From Caulobacter sp. (lineage in GTDB: Bacteria; Pseudomonadota; Alphaproteobacteria; Caulobacterales; Caulobacteraceae), in assembly GCA_016125585.1 (NCBI GenBank), contig WGLL01000009.1, forward strand, positions 160,499 through 224,498: a stretch of DNA of 64,000 bases, read 5' to 3'. Position numbers and translations under genes: made by a program. The notes beneath the pieces were generated by a model that saw nothing but the letters and a program-made list of their open reading frames with translations, was not told the origin of the DNA and ran no database searches. How positions within the stretch are numbered: the first letter of the stretch is position 1; every line of letters begins with the position of its first letter. Shown here one piece after another: positions 8,614 through 16,118 of this stretch.

Positions 8614-8672
8614 CCAGGGATCGCGAATTTTCGGGTCCCCGCCGCCCTGGGAGCACAGGCGGCTGTCGGCGA

Positions 8673-8686
8673 TTGATCCAGATCAT
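8673..8686. promoter_or_regulatory. FNR box before the 37-aa membrane protein
   Basis: TTGATCCAGATCAT matches the FNR/FixK consensus TTGAT-N4-ATCAA with one mismatch. It ends 50 bp before the start codon at 8737, a typical class II distance if transcription begins about 10 bp before the ribosome site. The FNR-type regulator is encoded immediately downstream on the other strand. Confidence 0.75.
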
Positions 8687-8736
8687 GGCGGGTCGGGCTC
8701 GGCGTCGGAAAAGTCACCCGGCAACAGGAGACCCGC

Positions 8737-8850
8737 ATGCCCCCGCTCTCGACCCCCGAAACCCTCTATCTGATCGGCGTCATCGCCGCGTTTGGCGGAT
8801 TCGCCCTGACCCTTGGCATAACCAACCTGATCCTGACCCTCAGGCCGTAG
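8737..8850 (+). CDS. 37-residue single-span membrane protein
   Basis: A short frame MPPLSTPETLYLIGVIAAF then GGFALTLGITNLILTLRP, with a clear ribosome site (CAGGAG, 8725-8730). One hydrophobic helix occupies roughly residues 10-34 with a short basic end. The FNR box 50 bp upstream and the nearby fnr and cco genes support expression under low oxygen. It is similar in style to the small subunits found near terminal oxidases (CcoQ, CydX), but no sequence family is recognised. Whether it is translated is an inference from the ribosome site and promoter. Confidence 0.6.
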   Translation: MPPLSTPETLYLIGVIAAFGGFALTLGITNLILTLRP

Positions 8851-8903
8851 CCGCCCGACAACCCGCCCCCGACAACTCGCCCAGGGCAGGGCCGTCGCAG
8901 GCT

Positions 8904-9644
8904 CTAGTCCTGGCTGCCGTGCGCCATCGCCTGGAGCGCGGCCGGCCGAAGGATGGCGATATCGCTGAGCGACAGCAGGCGAATGACGCCGGTCGTCTTC
9001 AGGCGGGAGGTGACCCTGCTGACCGTTTCGGTGGTCAGGCCCAGATAGTCGGCGATTTCCGCCCGGGTCATGGTCAGATGCAGCCGGTCCGCCTCGCCGC
9101 CGGCCCGCGCACAGCGCCGGGCGGTGTCCAGCAGGAAGCTGGCGAAGCGCTCCTGCGCCGTCTTGCGACCCAACAACAGCATCTGTTCCTGGGCCGCCGC
9201 CAGTTCGTGCGAGGCCCGCTCCAGCAGAGCCGACTCCAGATCCGGCAGGTCGTGCAGCAGGCGGCGATACTCGGTCTTGCGAAACTTGCAGACCGTGACC
9301 GGCTCCAGGGCCTCCGCCGTGAAGGCGTAACGGTCGCCGGTGGCCAGGCCCAGAAAATCGCCCGCATAGAGGAAGCCGACAATCTGTCGCCGTCCGTCCG
9401 GCAGGAGCTTGTAGACCCTGACGGAACCGGCGGTGATGTTGAACAGATGGTGGGCGGTGTCACCCTCGCGAACCAAAGCGGCGCCCGGCGCGACGGTGAC
9501 GTCGTCAGCCAGCGCCGCCAGCCGCCGCAGGCCGTCCTCGGCAAGACTTCCGCAGACGCTGAGGGCCCTGGCCCCGCAGGTGGCGCATGGCCTGATCCCG
9601 GCGACGTTTACACAGGCGGCGCGGAGAGAGTCGGTCAGGCTCAT
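8904..9644 (-). CDS. fnr: FNR-type oxygen-sensing transcriptional regulator
   Basis: 246 residues from ATG 9644. The N-terminus has Cys11, Cys20, Cys23 and Cys31, including the C-x2-C-x7-C spacing of FnrN/FnrL-type proteins. A central Cys follows in the cyclic-nucleotide-like domain (PVTVCKF), consistent with four ligands to an oxygen-labile [4Fe-4S] cluster. The recognition helix TTETVSR contains the E-x2-S-R residues that read TTGAT half-sites. The four FNR boxes nearby are its likely targets, including the one at 9715, which may be autoregulatory. An in-frame extension to 9794 overlaps that box and is rejected. Confidence 0.92.
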   Translation of the reverse strand: MSLTDSLRAACVNVAGIRPCATCGARALSVCGSLAEDGLRRLAALADDVTVAPGAALVREGDTAHHLFNITAGSVRVYKLLPDGRRQIVGFLYAGDFLGLATGDRYAFTAEALEPVTVCKFRKTEYRRLLHDLPDLESALLERASHELAAAQEQMLLLGRKTAQERFASFLLDTARRCARAGGEADRLHLTMTRAEIADYLGLTTETVSRVTSRLKTTGVIRLLSLSDIAILRPAALQAMAHGSQD

Positions 9645-9714
9645 GGAAGGGGCTTTCGTCGGCCGGGAACGGCGGTGTCGTGGCCGACGATAGACCAGCC
9701 GCGGAGCTGCGCGA

Positions 9715-9728
9715 TTGACGCAGATCAA
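9715..9728. promoter_or_regulatory. FNR box between fnr and the divergent GNAT-like gene
   Basis: TTGACGCAGATCAA fits the symmetric consensus TTGAY-N4-RTCAA with no mismatch. It lies 70 bp before the fnr ATG on one side and 49 bp before ATG 9778 on the other. The second spacing is the better fit for activation of the plus-strand gene, while fnr could be autoregulated. Confidence 0.8.
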
Positions 9729-9777
9729 CGCCATTTCTGGCCACGCAAGCCAGCCTTGGACGCCATCAGGAGCAGGC

Positions 9778-10215
9778 ATGCGCCAGATCACCACATCCCG
9801 ACTGACCCCGCACGACGCGCCGGAGGCCTATGGTCTGGCCCGGCTGGCGTTCGACGGTCTGACCCCGGGGCGCTGGCGGGCGATTGTGCGACGCTGGACC
9901 CGACGCGAGGACGGTCCCTTCGGCGCCCTGGTCGGCCGGGATCGCGCCGGGCGTCTCGTCGGGTTCGCCCCCTTTGCGGTGCGCGACTCCCTGACTGAAG
10001 GCCGCGTCCTCTGGGTCGAGGGCATGGTGGGCTTCTCGCTGCTGGATCCCAAGCCGGTGCTGTCGGCTCTGGCCGAAGGCCTGTCCGGCGTTGCCGACGC
10101 CCTGGGGTGTCGCGGTTTCGAAGTGGCTGTAAAGCAGCAGGATCGCCTGCTCAGGATGACCCTTGACGCCAGGCAGGGCCGTCAGGACGCGGCGCTCATC
10201 CACTGCCCGGTCTGA
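9778..10215 (+). CDS. Small GNAT-like protein under an FNR box
   Basis: 145 residues beginning MRQITTSRLTPHDAPEAYGL, with ribosome site AGGAGC (9769-9774). The ITTSRLTPHDAPEAYGLARLAF and GFSLLDPKPVLSALAEGLSGVADALGCRGFEVAV stretches look like an acetyltransferase-type fold, but the acetyl-CoA pyrophosphate loop (Q/R-x2-G-x-G/A) is not clear, so activity is doubtful. The upstream FNR box and the position between fnr and ccoN suggest a role in low-oxygen physiology. The function is not known. Confidence 0.6.
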   Translation: MRQITTSRLTPHDAPEAYGLARLAFDGLTPGRWRAIVRRWTRREDGPFGALVGRDRAGRLVGFAPFAVRDSLTEGRVLWVEGMVGFSLLDPKPVLSALAEGLSGVADALGCRGFEVAVKQQDRLLRMTLDARQGRQDAALIHCPV

Positions 10216-10251
10216 CCCCTGCTGTCGTTTGATCAGACGTGAGCGCGACCG

Positions 10252-10503
10252 TCAGGCCGCCCATCGCCGGCGGGCGAGCATCGCCCAGGCGGTGACCGCG
10301 CCCACCGTGGCCGATGCGGCGGGATAGCAGAGCGGGCAATGGCTGAGCAGGCCGGTCGCCTCACCGCACAAGGGCCCCGCTTCCAGACCCGCCGCCTGCA
10401 GCATCCAGACCCAGAGCCACAGAAAGCCGGCGACGATCGACAGCACCCCTGAAGCCAGGGAGAGGCGGTCTTGGGGTTTGTCGAGGACGTCGACGTTGGC
10501 CAT
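10252..10503 (-). CDS. 83-residue two-helix membrane protein with a CPLCY motif
   Basis: [19 protein letters not shown] opens a protein with two hydrophobic segments ([19 protein letters not shown] and [16 protein letters not shown]) around a loop holding three cysteines and one histidine: [19 protein letters not shown]. The Cys-His loop could bind a metal such as copper or zinc, or form a disulfide outside the membrane. It is divergent from ccoN and shares its FNR-box region, so it may be co-regulated with the oxidase. No named family is recognised; a link to oxidase assembly is inference from place only. Confidence 0.65.
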   Translation of the reverse strand: MANVDVLDKPQDRLSLASGVLSIVAGFLWLWVWMLQAAGLEAGPLCGEATGLLSHCPLCYPAASATVGAVTAWAMLARRRWAA

Positions 10504-10568
10504 GGGAATCCCTCCGCAGGGTCTGAAAACTGTTTCGGAGTCTAGCGCACGGCGGGCCGGGTCGGACC

Positions 10569-10582
10569 TTGATCCAGATCAA
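10569..10582. promoter_or_regulatory. FNR box upstream of ccoN
   Basis: TTGATCCAGATCAA is a perfect FNR/FixK box. It ends 57 bp before the ccoN ATG at 10640 and 65 bp before the divergent 83-residue gene start at 10503. This is the expected position for oxygen-dependent activation of ccoNOQP. Confidence 0.9.
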
Positions 10583-10639
10583 GGCGGCAAAGCGGCGCCG
10601 CGCCGATGTTGCGCTGCAAGAACGCTCTGGGGATTCGTC

Positions 10640-12292
10640 ATGCCAACAAACCTGTCCGCCCGCCCGGCTCCCTTGCCGGGGTCGGGTCTATTGCTCGCCC
10701 TCGTCGTCTTCGGTGGACTTCTGTTCACCGTGGCGGCGGCGCTGACCGATGATCCGCTGTTCCGGATGAGCTGCTTTGTCTTTGTGACAGCCGCCGTCCT
10801 GGCCGGTTTTGCCCTGACCGCTGGGATCAGCTCCGGGCAGCTCAAGGACGAGCCGGACAAATATATGGACGGCGTCATACGCGCCGGCGTCATCGCCACC
10901 ATGTTCTGGGGCGCGGTGGGCATGCTGGTCGGGGTGGTGATCGCCGCCCAGCTGTCGTTTCCCGACCTTCTCTATTTCCCGCAAGCCGGTTGGCTGAATT
11001 TCGGACGACTACGGCCGCTGCACACCTCCGGGGTGATCTTCGCCTTCGGCGGCAACGCCCTGATCTGCACCTCCTTCTGGGTGGTTCAGCGGACCAGCCG
11101 GGCCAGGCTGGCGGGCGGCATCGCGCCGTGGTTCGTCTTCTGGGGCTATCAGCTGTTCATCGTCCTGGCGGCCCTCGGCTACGTCAGCGGCATCACCCAG
11201 TCGCGGGAATACGCCGAGCCGGAATGGTTCGTGGACCTGTGGCTGACGGTCGTCTGGGTCGCCTATCTGCTGGTGTTCCTGGGCACCATCTGGAAGCGCA
11301 AGGAACCCCACATCTATGTGGCCAACTGGTTCTACCTGGCCTTCATCGTCACCATCGCCCTGCTGCACGTCGTCAATAACCTGGCGCTGCCGATCGATAT
11401 CCTGAGCAGCCGCAGCTACTCGCTGTTCTCGGGGGTGCAGGACGCCCTGACCCAGTGGTGGTACGGCCACAACGCCGTCGGCTTCTTCCTGACCGCCGGC
11501 TTCCTGGCGATGATGTACTACTTCGTGCCCAAGCGGGTTGAGCGGCCTGTCTTCAGCTACCGCCTGTCTATCGTCCACTTCTGGGCGCTGATCTTCATCT
11601 ACATCTGGGCCGGTCCCCACCACCTGCACTACACGGCCCTGCCGCAGTGGGCCCAGACCCTGGGCATGACCTTCTCGATCATGCTGTGGATGCCCAGCTG
11701 GGGCGGCATGATCAACGGCCTGATGACCCTGTCGGGGGCCTGGGACAAGCTGCGGACCGATCCCGTGGTGCGGATGATGGTCGTGGCCATCGCCTTCTAC
11801 GGCATGAGCACCTTCGAAGGCCCGGTGATGTCGATCCGGGCGGTCAACGCCCTGTCGCACTACACCGACTGGACCATCGGCCATGTGCACTCCGGCGCGC
11901 TGGGCTGGGTCGGCTTCATCAGCTTCGGCGCCATCTACTGCATGGTCCCCTGGCTGTGGAAGAAGGAGAAGCTGTTCTCCAACGCCCTGGTGGAATGGCA
12001 CTTCTGGATCGCGACCACCGGCATCCTGCTCTACATCGCCGCGATGTGGGTGTCGGGCATCATGGAAGGCCTGATGTGGCGCGAATACACGCCGCAGGGC
12101 TTCCTGGCCTACAGCTTCATTGAAACGGTGTCGGCCAAACACGTCGAGAACGTGATCCGGACCCTCGGAGGACTGATGTTCCTCTCCGGCACCCTGATCA
12201 TGATCTACAACCTCATCCGGACCGTGCGCATGCCCTCCGTCACGCAAGGTGACGCCGGCGCTCCCGCCCTCTCCGCTCCCGCCACCGCATAA
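10640..12292 (+). CDS. ccoN: cbb3-type cytochrome c oxidase subunit I
   Basis: 550 residues from ATG 10640. About 12 membrane helices carry the heme and copper ligands of C-type heme-copper oxidases: RPLHTSG near residue 128, [26 protein letters not shown] with the paired CuB histidines, and [11 protein letters not shown] near the end. It reduces O2 with high affinity and pumps protons, working with CcoO and CcoP. It heads an eight-gene set, ccoNOQP-GHIS, and is preceded by a perfect FNR box. An in-frame start at 10478 would place the FNR box inside the gene and is rejected. Confidence 0.97.
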   Translation: MPTNLSARPAPLPGSGLLLALVVFGGLLFTVAAALTDDPLFRMSCFVFVTAAVLAGFALTAGISSGQLKDEPDKYMDGVIRAGVIATMFWGAVGMLVGVVIAAQLSFPDLLYFPQAGWLNFGRLRPLHTSGVIFAFGGNALICTSFWVVQRTSRARLAGGIAPWFVFWGYQLFIVLAALGYVSGITQSREYAEPEWFVDLWLTVVWVAYLLVFLGTIWKRKEPHIYVANWFYLAFIVTIALLHVVNNLALPIDILSSRSYSLFSGVQDALTQWWYGHNAVGFFLTAGFLAMMYYFVPKRVERPVFSYRLSIVHFWALIFIYIWAGPHHLHYTALPQWAQTLGMTFSIMLWMPSWGGMINGLMTLSGAWDKLRTDPVVRMMVVAIAFYGMSTFEGPVMSIRAVNALSHYTDWTIGHVHSGALGWVGFISFGAIYCMVPWLWKKEKLFSNALVEWHFWIATTGILLYIAAMWVSGIMEGLMWREYTPQGFLAYSFIETVSAKHVENVIRTLGGLMFLSGTLIMIYNLIRTVRMPSVTQGDAGAPALSAPATA

Positions 12293-12306
12293 TCGGAAAC
12301 CGATCC

Positions 12307-13050
12307 ATGAGCCTGTGGAAACATCACGGCAAGTTCGAGCGGCACTCGCTTCTGCTTGTCATCGGCATCCTGGTCGTCGTCTCGATCGGCGGCCTGGTCG
12401 AAATCGCCCCGCTGTTCTGGCTCCAGAGCACGATCGAGAAGGTTGAAGGGGTTCGCCCCTACACCCCGCTCGAACTGGCCGGCCGCGACATCTACATCCG
12501 CGAGGGCTGCTACGTCTGCCACTCGCAGATGATCCGCCCGCTGCGCGACGAGGTCGAACGCTACGGCCACTACAGCCTCGCCGCCGAGAGCATGTACGAC
12601 CATCCCTTCCAGTGGGGGTCCAAGCGTACCGGGCCGGACCTGGCGCGGGTCGGCGGCAAATATTCCGACGGCTGGCATGTCGATCACCTGACCAATCCGC
12701 GGTCGGTGGTGCCGGAGTCGGTGATGCCGCCCTACGCCTTCCTGAAGGACAAGGACCTGCGGCAGGTCGATCTCGGCAAGAAGCTGATCGCCATGAAGCG
12801 GCTGGGCGTGCCCTACAGCCAGGAAGACATCGACAAGGTGCTCGTCGATGTCGAGGCTCAGGCCGACCCCTACTCGAGCGACGCCGTCGATCTGCGCAAG
12901 CGCTACGGCGCCAAGGTGGTCAACCGCGACTTCGACGGCGACCCCTCGCGGGTCACCGAAATGGACGCCCTGATCGCCTATCTGCAGATGCTCGGCGCCC
13001 AGGTCGACTTCTCGACCTACCACCCCGACCAAACCCAGAACCAAAGGTAG
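12307..13050 (+). CDS. ccoO: cbb3-type cytochrome c oxidase subunit II (mono-heme)
   Basis: 247 residues with an N-terminal membrane anchor ([19 protein letters not shown]) and a periplasmic c-type domain. The heme motif CYVCH is at residues 68-72, and the axial Met is probably in [13 protein letters not shown]. The sequence [25 protein letters not shown] is highly conserved in CcoO. It passes electrons from CcoP to the CcoN active site. Fourteen base pairs separate it from ccoN and eight from ccoQ. Confidence 0.97.
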   Translation: MSLWKHHGKFERHSLLLVIGILVVVSIGGLVEIAPLFWLQSTIEKVEGVRPYTPLELAGRDIYIREGCYVCHSQMIRPLRDEVERYGHYSLAAESMYDHPFQWGSKRTGPDLARVGGKYSDGWHVDHLTNPRSVVPESVMPPYAFLKDKDLRQVDLGKKLIAMKRLGVPYSQEDIDKVLVDVEAQADPYSSDAVDLRKRYGAKVVNRDFDGDPSRVTEMDALIAYLQMLGAQVDFSTYHPDQTQNQR

Positions 13051-13058
13051 GCGCGACC

Positions 13059-13217
13059 ATGACCTACGAATCCGTCGCGCGCTTCGCCCAGCAGGCCGGC
13101 CTGATCTACTTCGGGCTGCTCTTCCTGGCCGGCAGCGCCTACGCCCTCTGGCCCAGGAACGGCGACGCCTTCCGTCACGCGGCCAACCTGCCCCTCACCG
13201 AGGACGAAGACCTATGA
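13059..13217 (+). CDS. ccoQ: cbb3-type oxidase assembly/stability subunit CcoQ
   Basis: A 52-residue protein with one membrane helix (GLIYFGLLFLAGSAYALWP) followed by the typical CcoQ tail (NGDAFRHAANLPLTEDEDL). CcoQ stabilises the interaction of CcoP with the CcoNO core. The gene lies between ccoO and ccoP and overlaps ccoP by 4 bp (ATGA), so the order is ccoNOQP as in most proteobacteria. Confidence 0.92.
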   Translation: MTYESVARFAQQAGLIYFGLLFLAGSAYALWPRNGDAFRHAANLPLTEDEDL

Positions 13218-14092
13218 GCGGCCACAAGCCTGAAAAAGACGACGTCACCGGCGTCGATACGACCGGCCACGAGTGGGACGGCATCCGCGAGCTGGACAAC
13301 CCCCTGCCCCGCTGGTGGCTCTGGGTGTTCTACGCCAGCATCGTCATCGCGGTGATCTACTGGATCCTGATGCCGGCCTGGCCCGGGATCAGCGGCTATA
13401 CCCACGGCGTTCTGGGCGCTTCCGACCGGACCAATGTCGCCCGGGCCATGGACCAGCTCCACGCCCAGCGCGGCAAGGGCGCCGAGGTCCTCAAGACCGC
13501 CAGCCTCGAGCAGATCGAGCGCGACCCTGACCTTCAGGCCTACGCCCTGGCGGTCGGCCAGTCGGTGTTCGGCGACAACTGCGCCACCTGCCATGGTCCC
13601 GGCGGCGCCGGCGGCAAGGGCTACCCCAACCTGCGCGACGACATCTGGATCTGGGGCGGAACCCTTGAGGATATCCACCACACCCTGACCGTCGGGGTGC
13701 GCTCGGGCGATCCGAATGCGCGCATGTCCCAGATGCCGGCCTTCGGCCGCGATGGTCTGCTGCAGCAATCGCAGATCGATGATCTGACCGAGTATGTGGT
13801 CCAGCTGTCGGGCCGCAAGGCCAACGCCGTGGCCGCCAGCCGCGCGGCGCCGGTCTTCGCTGAGCAGTGCGCGGTCTGTCATGGACCCGCCGGCAAGGGT
13901 GATCCCAAGGTCGGCGCCCCGGACCTGACCGACAACGACTGGCTCTACGGGGCCGAGCCTGCCGACATCGCCGGCCAGATCTACAACGGCCGCGGCGGCG
14001 TCATGCCGGCCTGGGGCCCGCGTCTGAGCCCTGAAACCGTCAAGGCGCTCGCGGTCTACATCCACGCCAACGCGGGTGGTCAGGACAAATGA
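13214..14092 (+). CDS. ccoP: cbb3-type cytochrome c oxidase subunit III (di-heme)
   Basis: 292 residues: a cytosolic N-terminus (HEWDGIRELDNPLPRWWLW), one membrane helix (VFYASIVIAVIYWILMP) and two cytochrome c domains with heme motifs CATCH (residues 123-127) and CAVCH (219-223). It is the electron entry point of the oxidase, accepting from soluble or membrane cytochrome c. It overlaps ccoQ and ccoG by 4 bp each. Confidence 0.97.
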   Translation: MSGHKPEKDDVTGVDTTGHEWDGIRELDNPLPRWWLWVFYASIVIAVIYWILMPAWPGISGYTHGVLGASDRTNVARAMDQLHAQRGKGAEVLKTASLEQIERDPDLQAYALAVGQSVFGDNCATCHGPGGAGGKGYPNLRDDIWIWGGTLEDIHHTLTVGVRSGDPNARMSQMPAFGRDGLLQQSQIDDLTEYVVQLSGRKANAVAASRAAPVFAEQCAVCHGPAGKGDPKVGAPDLTDNDWLYGAEPADIAGQIYNGRGGVMPAWGPRLSPETVKALAVYIHANAGGQDK

Positions 14093-15609
14093 CTGTCGTC
14101 ATCGACCGGACCAAGGACCCCCACCCTGATGCGTCCCGTCCCGCGCGGGACGGCGCGGGTCCGGTCTCCGTCGCCGCCGCTGCGCGAAAGAAAGCGTCCA
14201 GCGGCGGCGGCGGCCTCTACAAGCCCCGCACCCAGATCTACCCCAAGCGCGTCACGGGCCAGTGGCGGTGGATCAAATGGGTGCTGCTGGGCCTGACCCT
14301 GGCGGTCTACTACATCACCCCCTGGATCCGCTGGGACCGCCCCGGCGGCCTGCCGGACCAGGCGGTGCTGGTCGATTTCGACCATGCCCGCTTCTACTTC
14401 TTCTTCATCCAGCTGTGGCCTCAGGAGGTCTATTTCATCACCGGCCTGCTGGTGATGGCCGCCCTGACGCTGTTTCTCGTCACGTCGGTGTTCGGCCGCC
14501 TGTGGTGCGGCTACGCCTGTCCCCAGACCGTCTGGACCGACCTCTTCATGATGGTCGAGCGTCGCTTCGAGGGCGACCGCAACGCCCGCATGAAGCTCGA
14601 CGCCGCCCCCTGGTCCTTCGACAAGGCCTGGCGAAAGATCGGCAAGCACGCTGTCTGGCTCGGCATCGCCTTCGGCACCGGCGGGGCCTGGATCTTCTAT
14701 TTCCATGACGCCCCGGATCTGATCCGCACCTTCTGGACCGGCGACGCGCCGCTGACCGCCTACATCTCCTGCGCCATCCTCACCTTCACCACCTACACCT
14801 TCGCCGGGATGATGCGGGAGCAGGTCTGCACCTACATGTGCCCCTGGCCGCGCATCCAGGGCGCCATGCTCGACAAGGACTCCCTGCAGGTCACCTACCG
14901 CTATGACAGGGGCGAGCCGCGCGGCCCGCACAAGAAGACCGAAAGCTGGGAAGGCCGGGGCGACTGCATCGACTGCAACCAGTGCGTGGTCGTCTGCCCG
15001 ATGGGCATCGACATCCGTGACGGCGCCCAGCTGGAATGCATCAACTGCGGCCTGTGCATCGACGCCTGTGACGAGATCATGGACCGGGTTGAGCGACCGC
15101 AGGGGCTGATTGCCTATGACACCGACTTCGCGGTGGCCGAACGCTCGGCCGGCCGCAAGCCGATCTATCGCCTGATCCGCTCCAGGACCGTGTTCTACAC
15201 TCTGGCCCTGACGGTGGTGAGTGCCGTGATGATCTGGGGCCTCTCGCAACGCAGCGAGGTCGAGGCCCACGTCCTTCGCGACCGCAACCCGACCTTCGTG
15301 CGGATGAAGGACGGCTCGGTCCGCGACGGCTACACCCTGAAGATCGCCAACCGCGCCTTCGAGGACCGCGACTTCACGGTCACCATCGACGGGCTGCCGC
15401 AGGCCCGGATGCGGACCCCCGGTATGCCCGAGGGACCTCTGGTGGTCCATGTGAAGGCCGATGAGGTCAAGGCCGTGCGCGTCTTTGTCTCCGCCCCGCC
15501 GGAGACCCTGACGGCGACCAGCATGCCGCTTCACTTCCGCATCGCGGCCGATGAGGCCCGCACCGAAGTGAAGACCGTCTTCCTGTCAGGAGTCGCGAGC
15601 GCGAAATGA
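14089..15609 (+). CDS. ccoG: Cytochrome c oxidase accessory protein CcoG (FixG)
   Basis: 506 residues with about five membrane helices and two ferredoxin-type 4Fe-4S sites (CIDCNQCVVVCP and CINCGLCIDACD). The WCGYACPQTVWTD and CTYMCPWPRIQGAM loops are conserved in the family. CcoG is a cupric reductase that supplies Cu(I) for cbb3 assembly. It begins the assembly half of the operon (ccoG-fixH-ccoI-ccoS) with 4-bp overlaps at each junction, so translation of the whole set appears coupled. Confidence 0.96.
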   Translation: MTVVIDRTKDPHPDASRPARDGAGPVSVAAAARKKASSGGGGLYKPRTQIYPKRVTGQWRWIKWVLLGLTLAVYYITPWIRWDRPGGLPDQAVLVDFDHARFYFFFIQLWPQEVYFITGLLVMAALTLFLVTSVFGRLWCGYACPQTVWTDLFMMVERRFEGDRNARMKLDAAPWSFDKAWRKIGKHAVWLGIAFGTGGAWIFYFHDAPDLIRTFWTGDAPLTAYISCAILTFTTYTFAGMMREQVCTYMCPWPRIQGAMLDKDSLQVTYRYDRGEPRGPHKKTESWEGRGDCIDCNQCVVVCPMGIDIRDGAQLECINCGLCIDACDEIMDRVERPQGLIAYDTDFAVAERSAGRKPIYRLIRSRTVFYTLALTVVSAVMIWGLSQRSEVEAHVLRDRNPTFVRMKDGSVRDGYTLKIANRAFEDRDFTVTIDGLPQARMRTPGMPEGPLVVHVKADEVKAVRVFVSAPPETLTATSMPLHFRIAADEARTEVKTVFLSGVASAK

Positions 15610-16118
15610 CCGCCATGTCTCAAGTCTCCCCGCCCCCCGCCGACAATGGCGACGGTTTCCGCATCACCGGCTGGCACGTCCTGATCGGCGTGGTGGCCTT
15701 CTTCGCCATCGTCATCGCCGTCGATGTCCTGTTCATCACCATGGCCTTCAGGACCTTCTCCGGCGAAGTCGCCTCCAACCCCTATGAGGCGGGCCTGGCC
15801 TACAACCGCACCCTCGCCGAGGAGCGGGCGCAAGCCTCGCTGGGCTGGAGCGTGGCCATGACCCGGCCCGACGACGCGACGGTCGAAATCGCCATTCATG
15901 ACCGCGAGGGCCGCCCGGTTTCGGGCCTGTCCGGCGAGGCCGTCTTCGACCGTCCGGCCACGGAGACCGGGCGCAAGATCGTTGCGGTCCGCGTCGCCGG
16001 CCCGGGTCTCTACCGCCTGACGGTTCCGGATCCCTCCGGGGCCTGGGACATCCGGGCGACCCTGAAGCGCAGCGACGGTCAGCAGTTCAAGGTCGAGCAG
16101 CGGCTGGTCTGGCGATGA
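15606..16118 (+). CDS. fixH: FixH/CcoH family assembly protein
   Basis: 170 residues with one N-terminal helix (WHVLIGVVAFFAIVIAVDVLFITMAF) and a periplasmic FixH domain (TFSGEVASNPYEAGLAYNRTLAEERAQASLGW). FixH/CcoH proteins are needed for stable cbb3 oxidase and contact CcoN and CcoP. It sits between ccoG and ccoI with ATGA overlaps. Translation may also begin at an internal Met four residues in. Confidence 0.93.
   Translation: MTAMSQVSPPPADNGDGFRITGWHVLIGVVAFFAIVIAVDVLFITMAFRTFSGEVASNPYEAGLAYNRTLAEERAQASLGWSVAMTRPDDATVEIAIHDREGRPVSGLSGEAVFDRPATETGRKIVAVRVAGPGLYRLTVPDPSGAWDIRATLKRSDGQQFKVEQRLVWR

Noticed and set aside
9645..9794. N-terminal extension of fnr to 9794
   Set aside because: The extension covers the FNR box at 9715 and is unlike any FNR N-terminus; ATG 9644 puts the cysteines at the right place.
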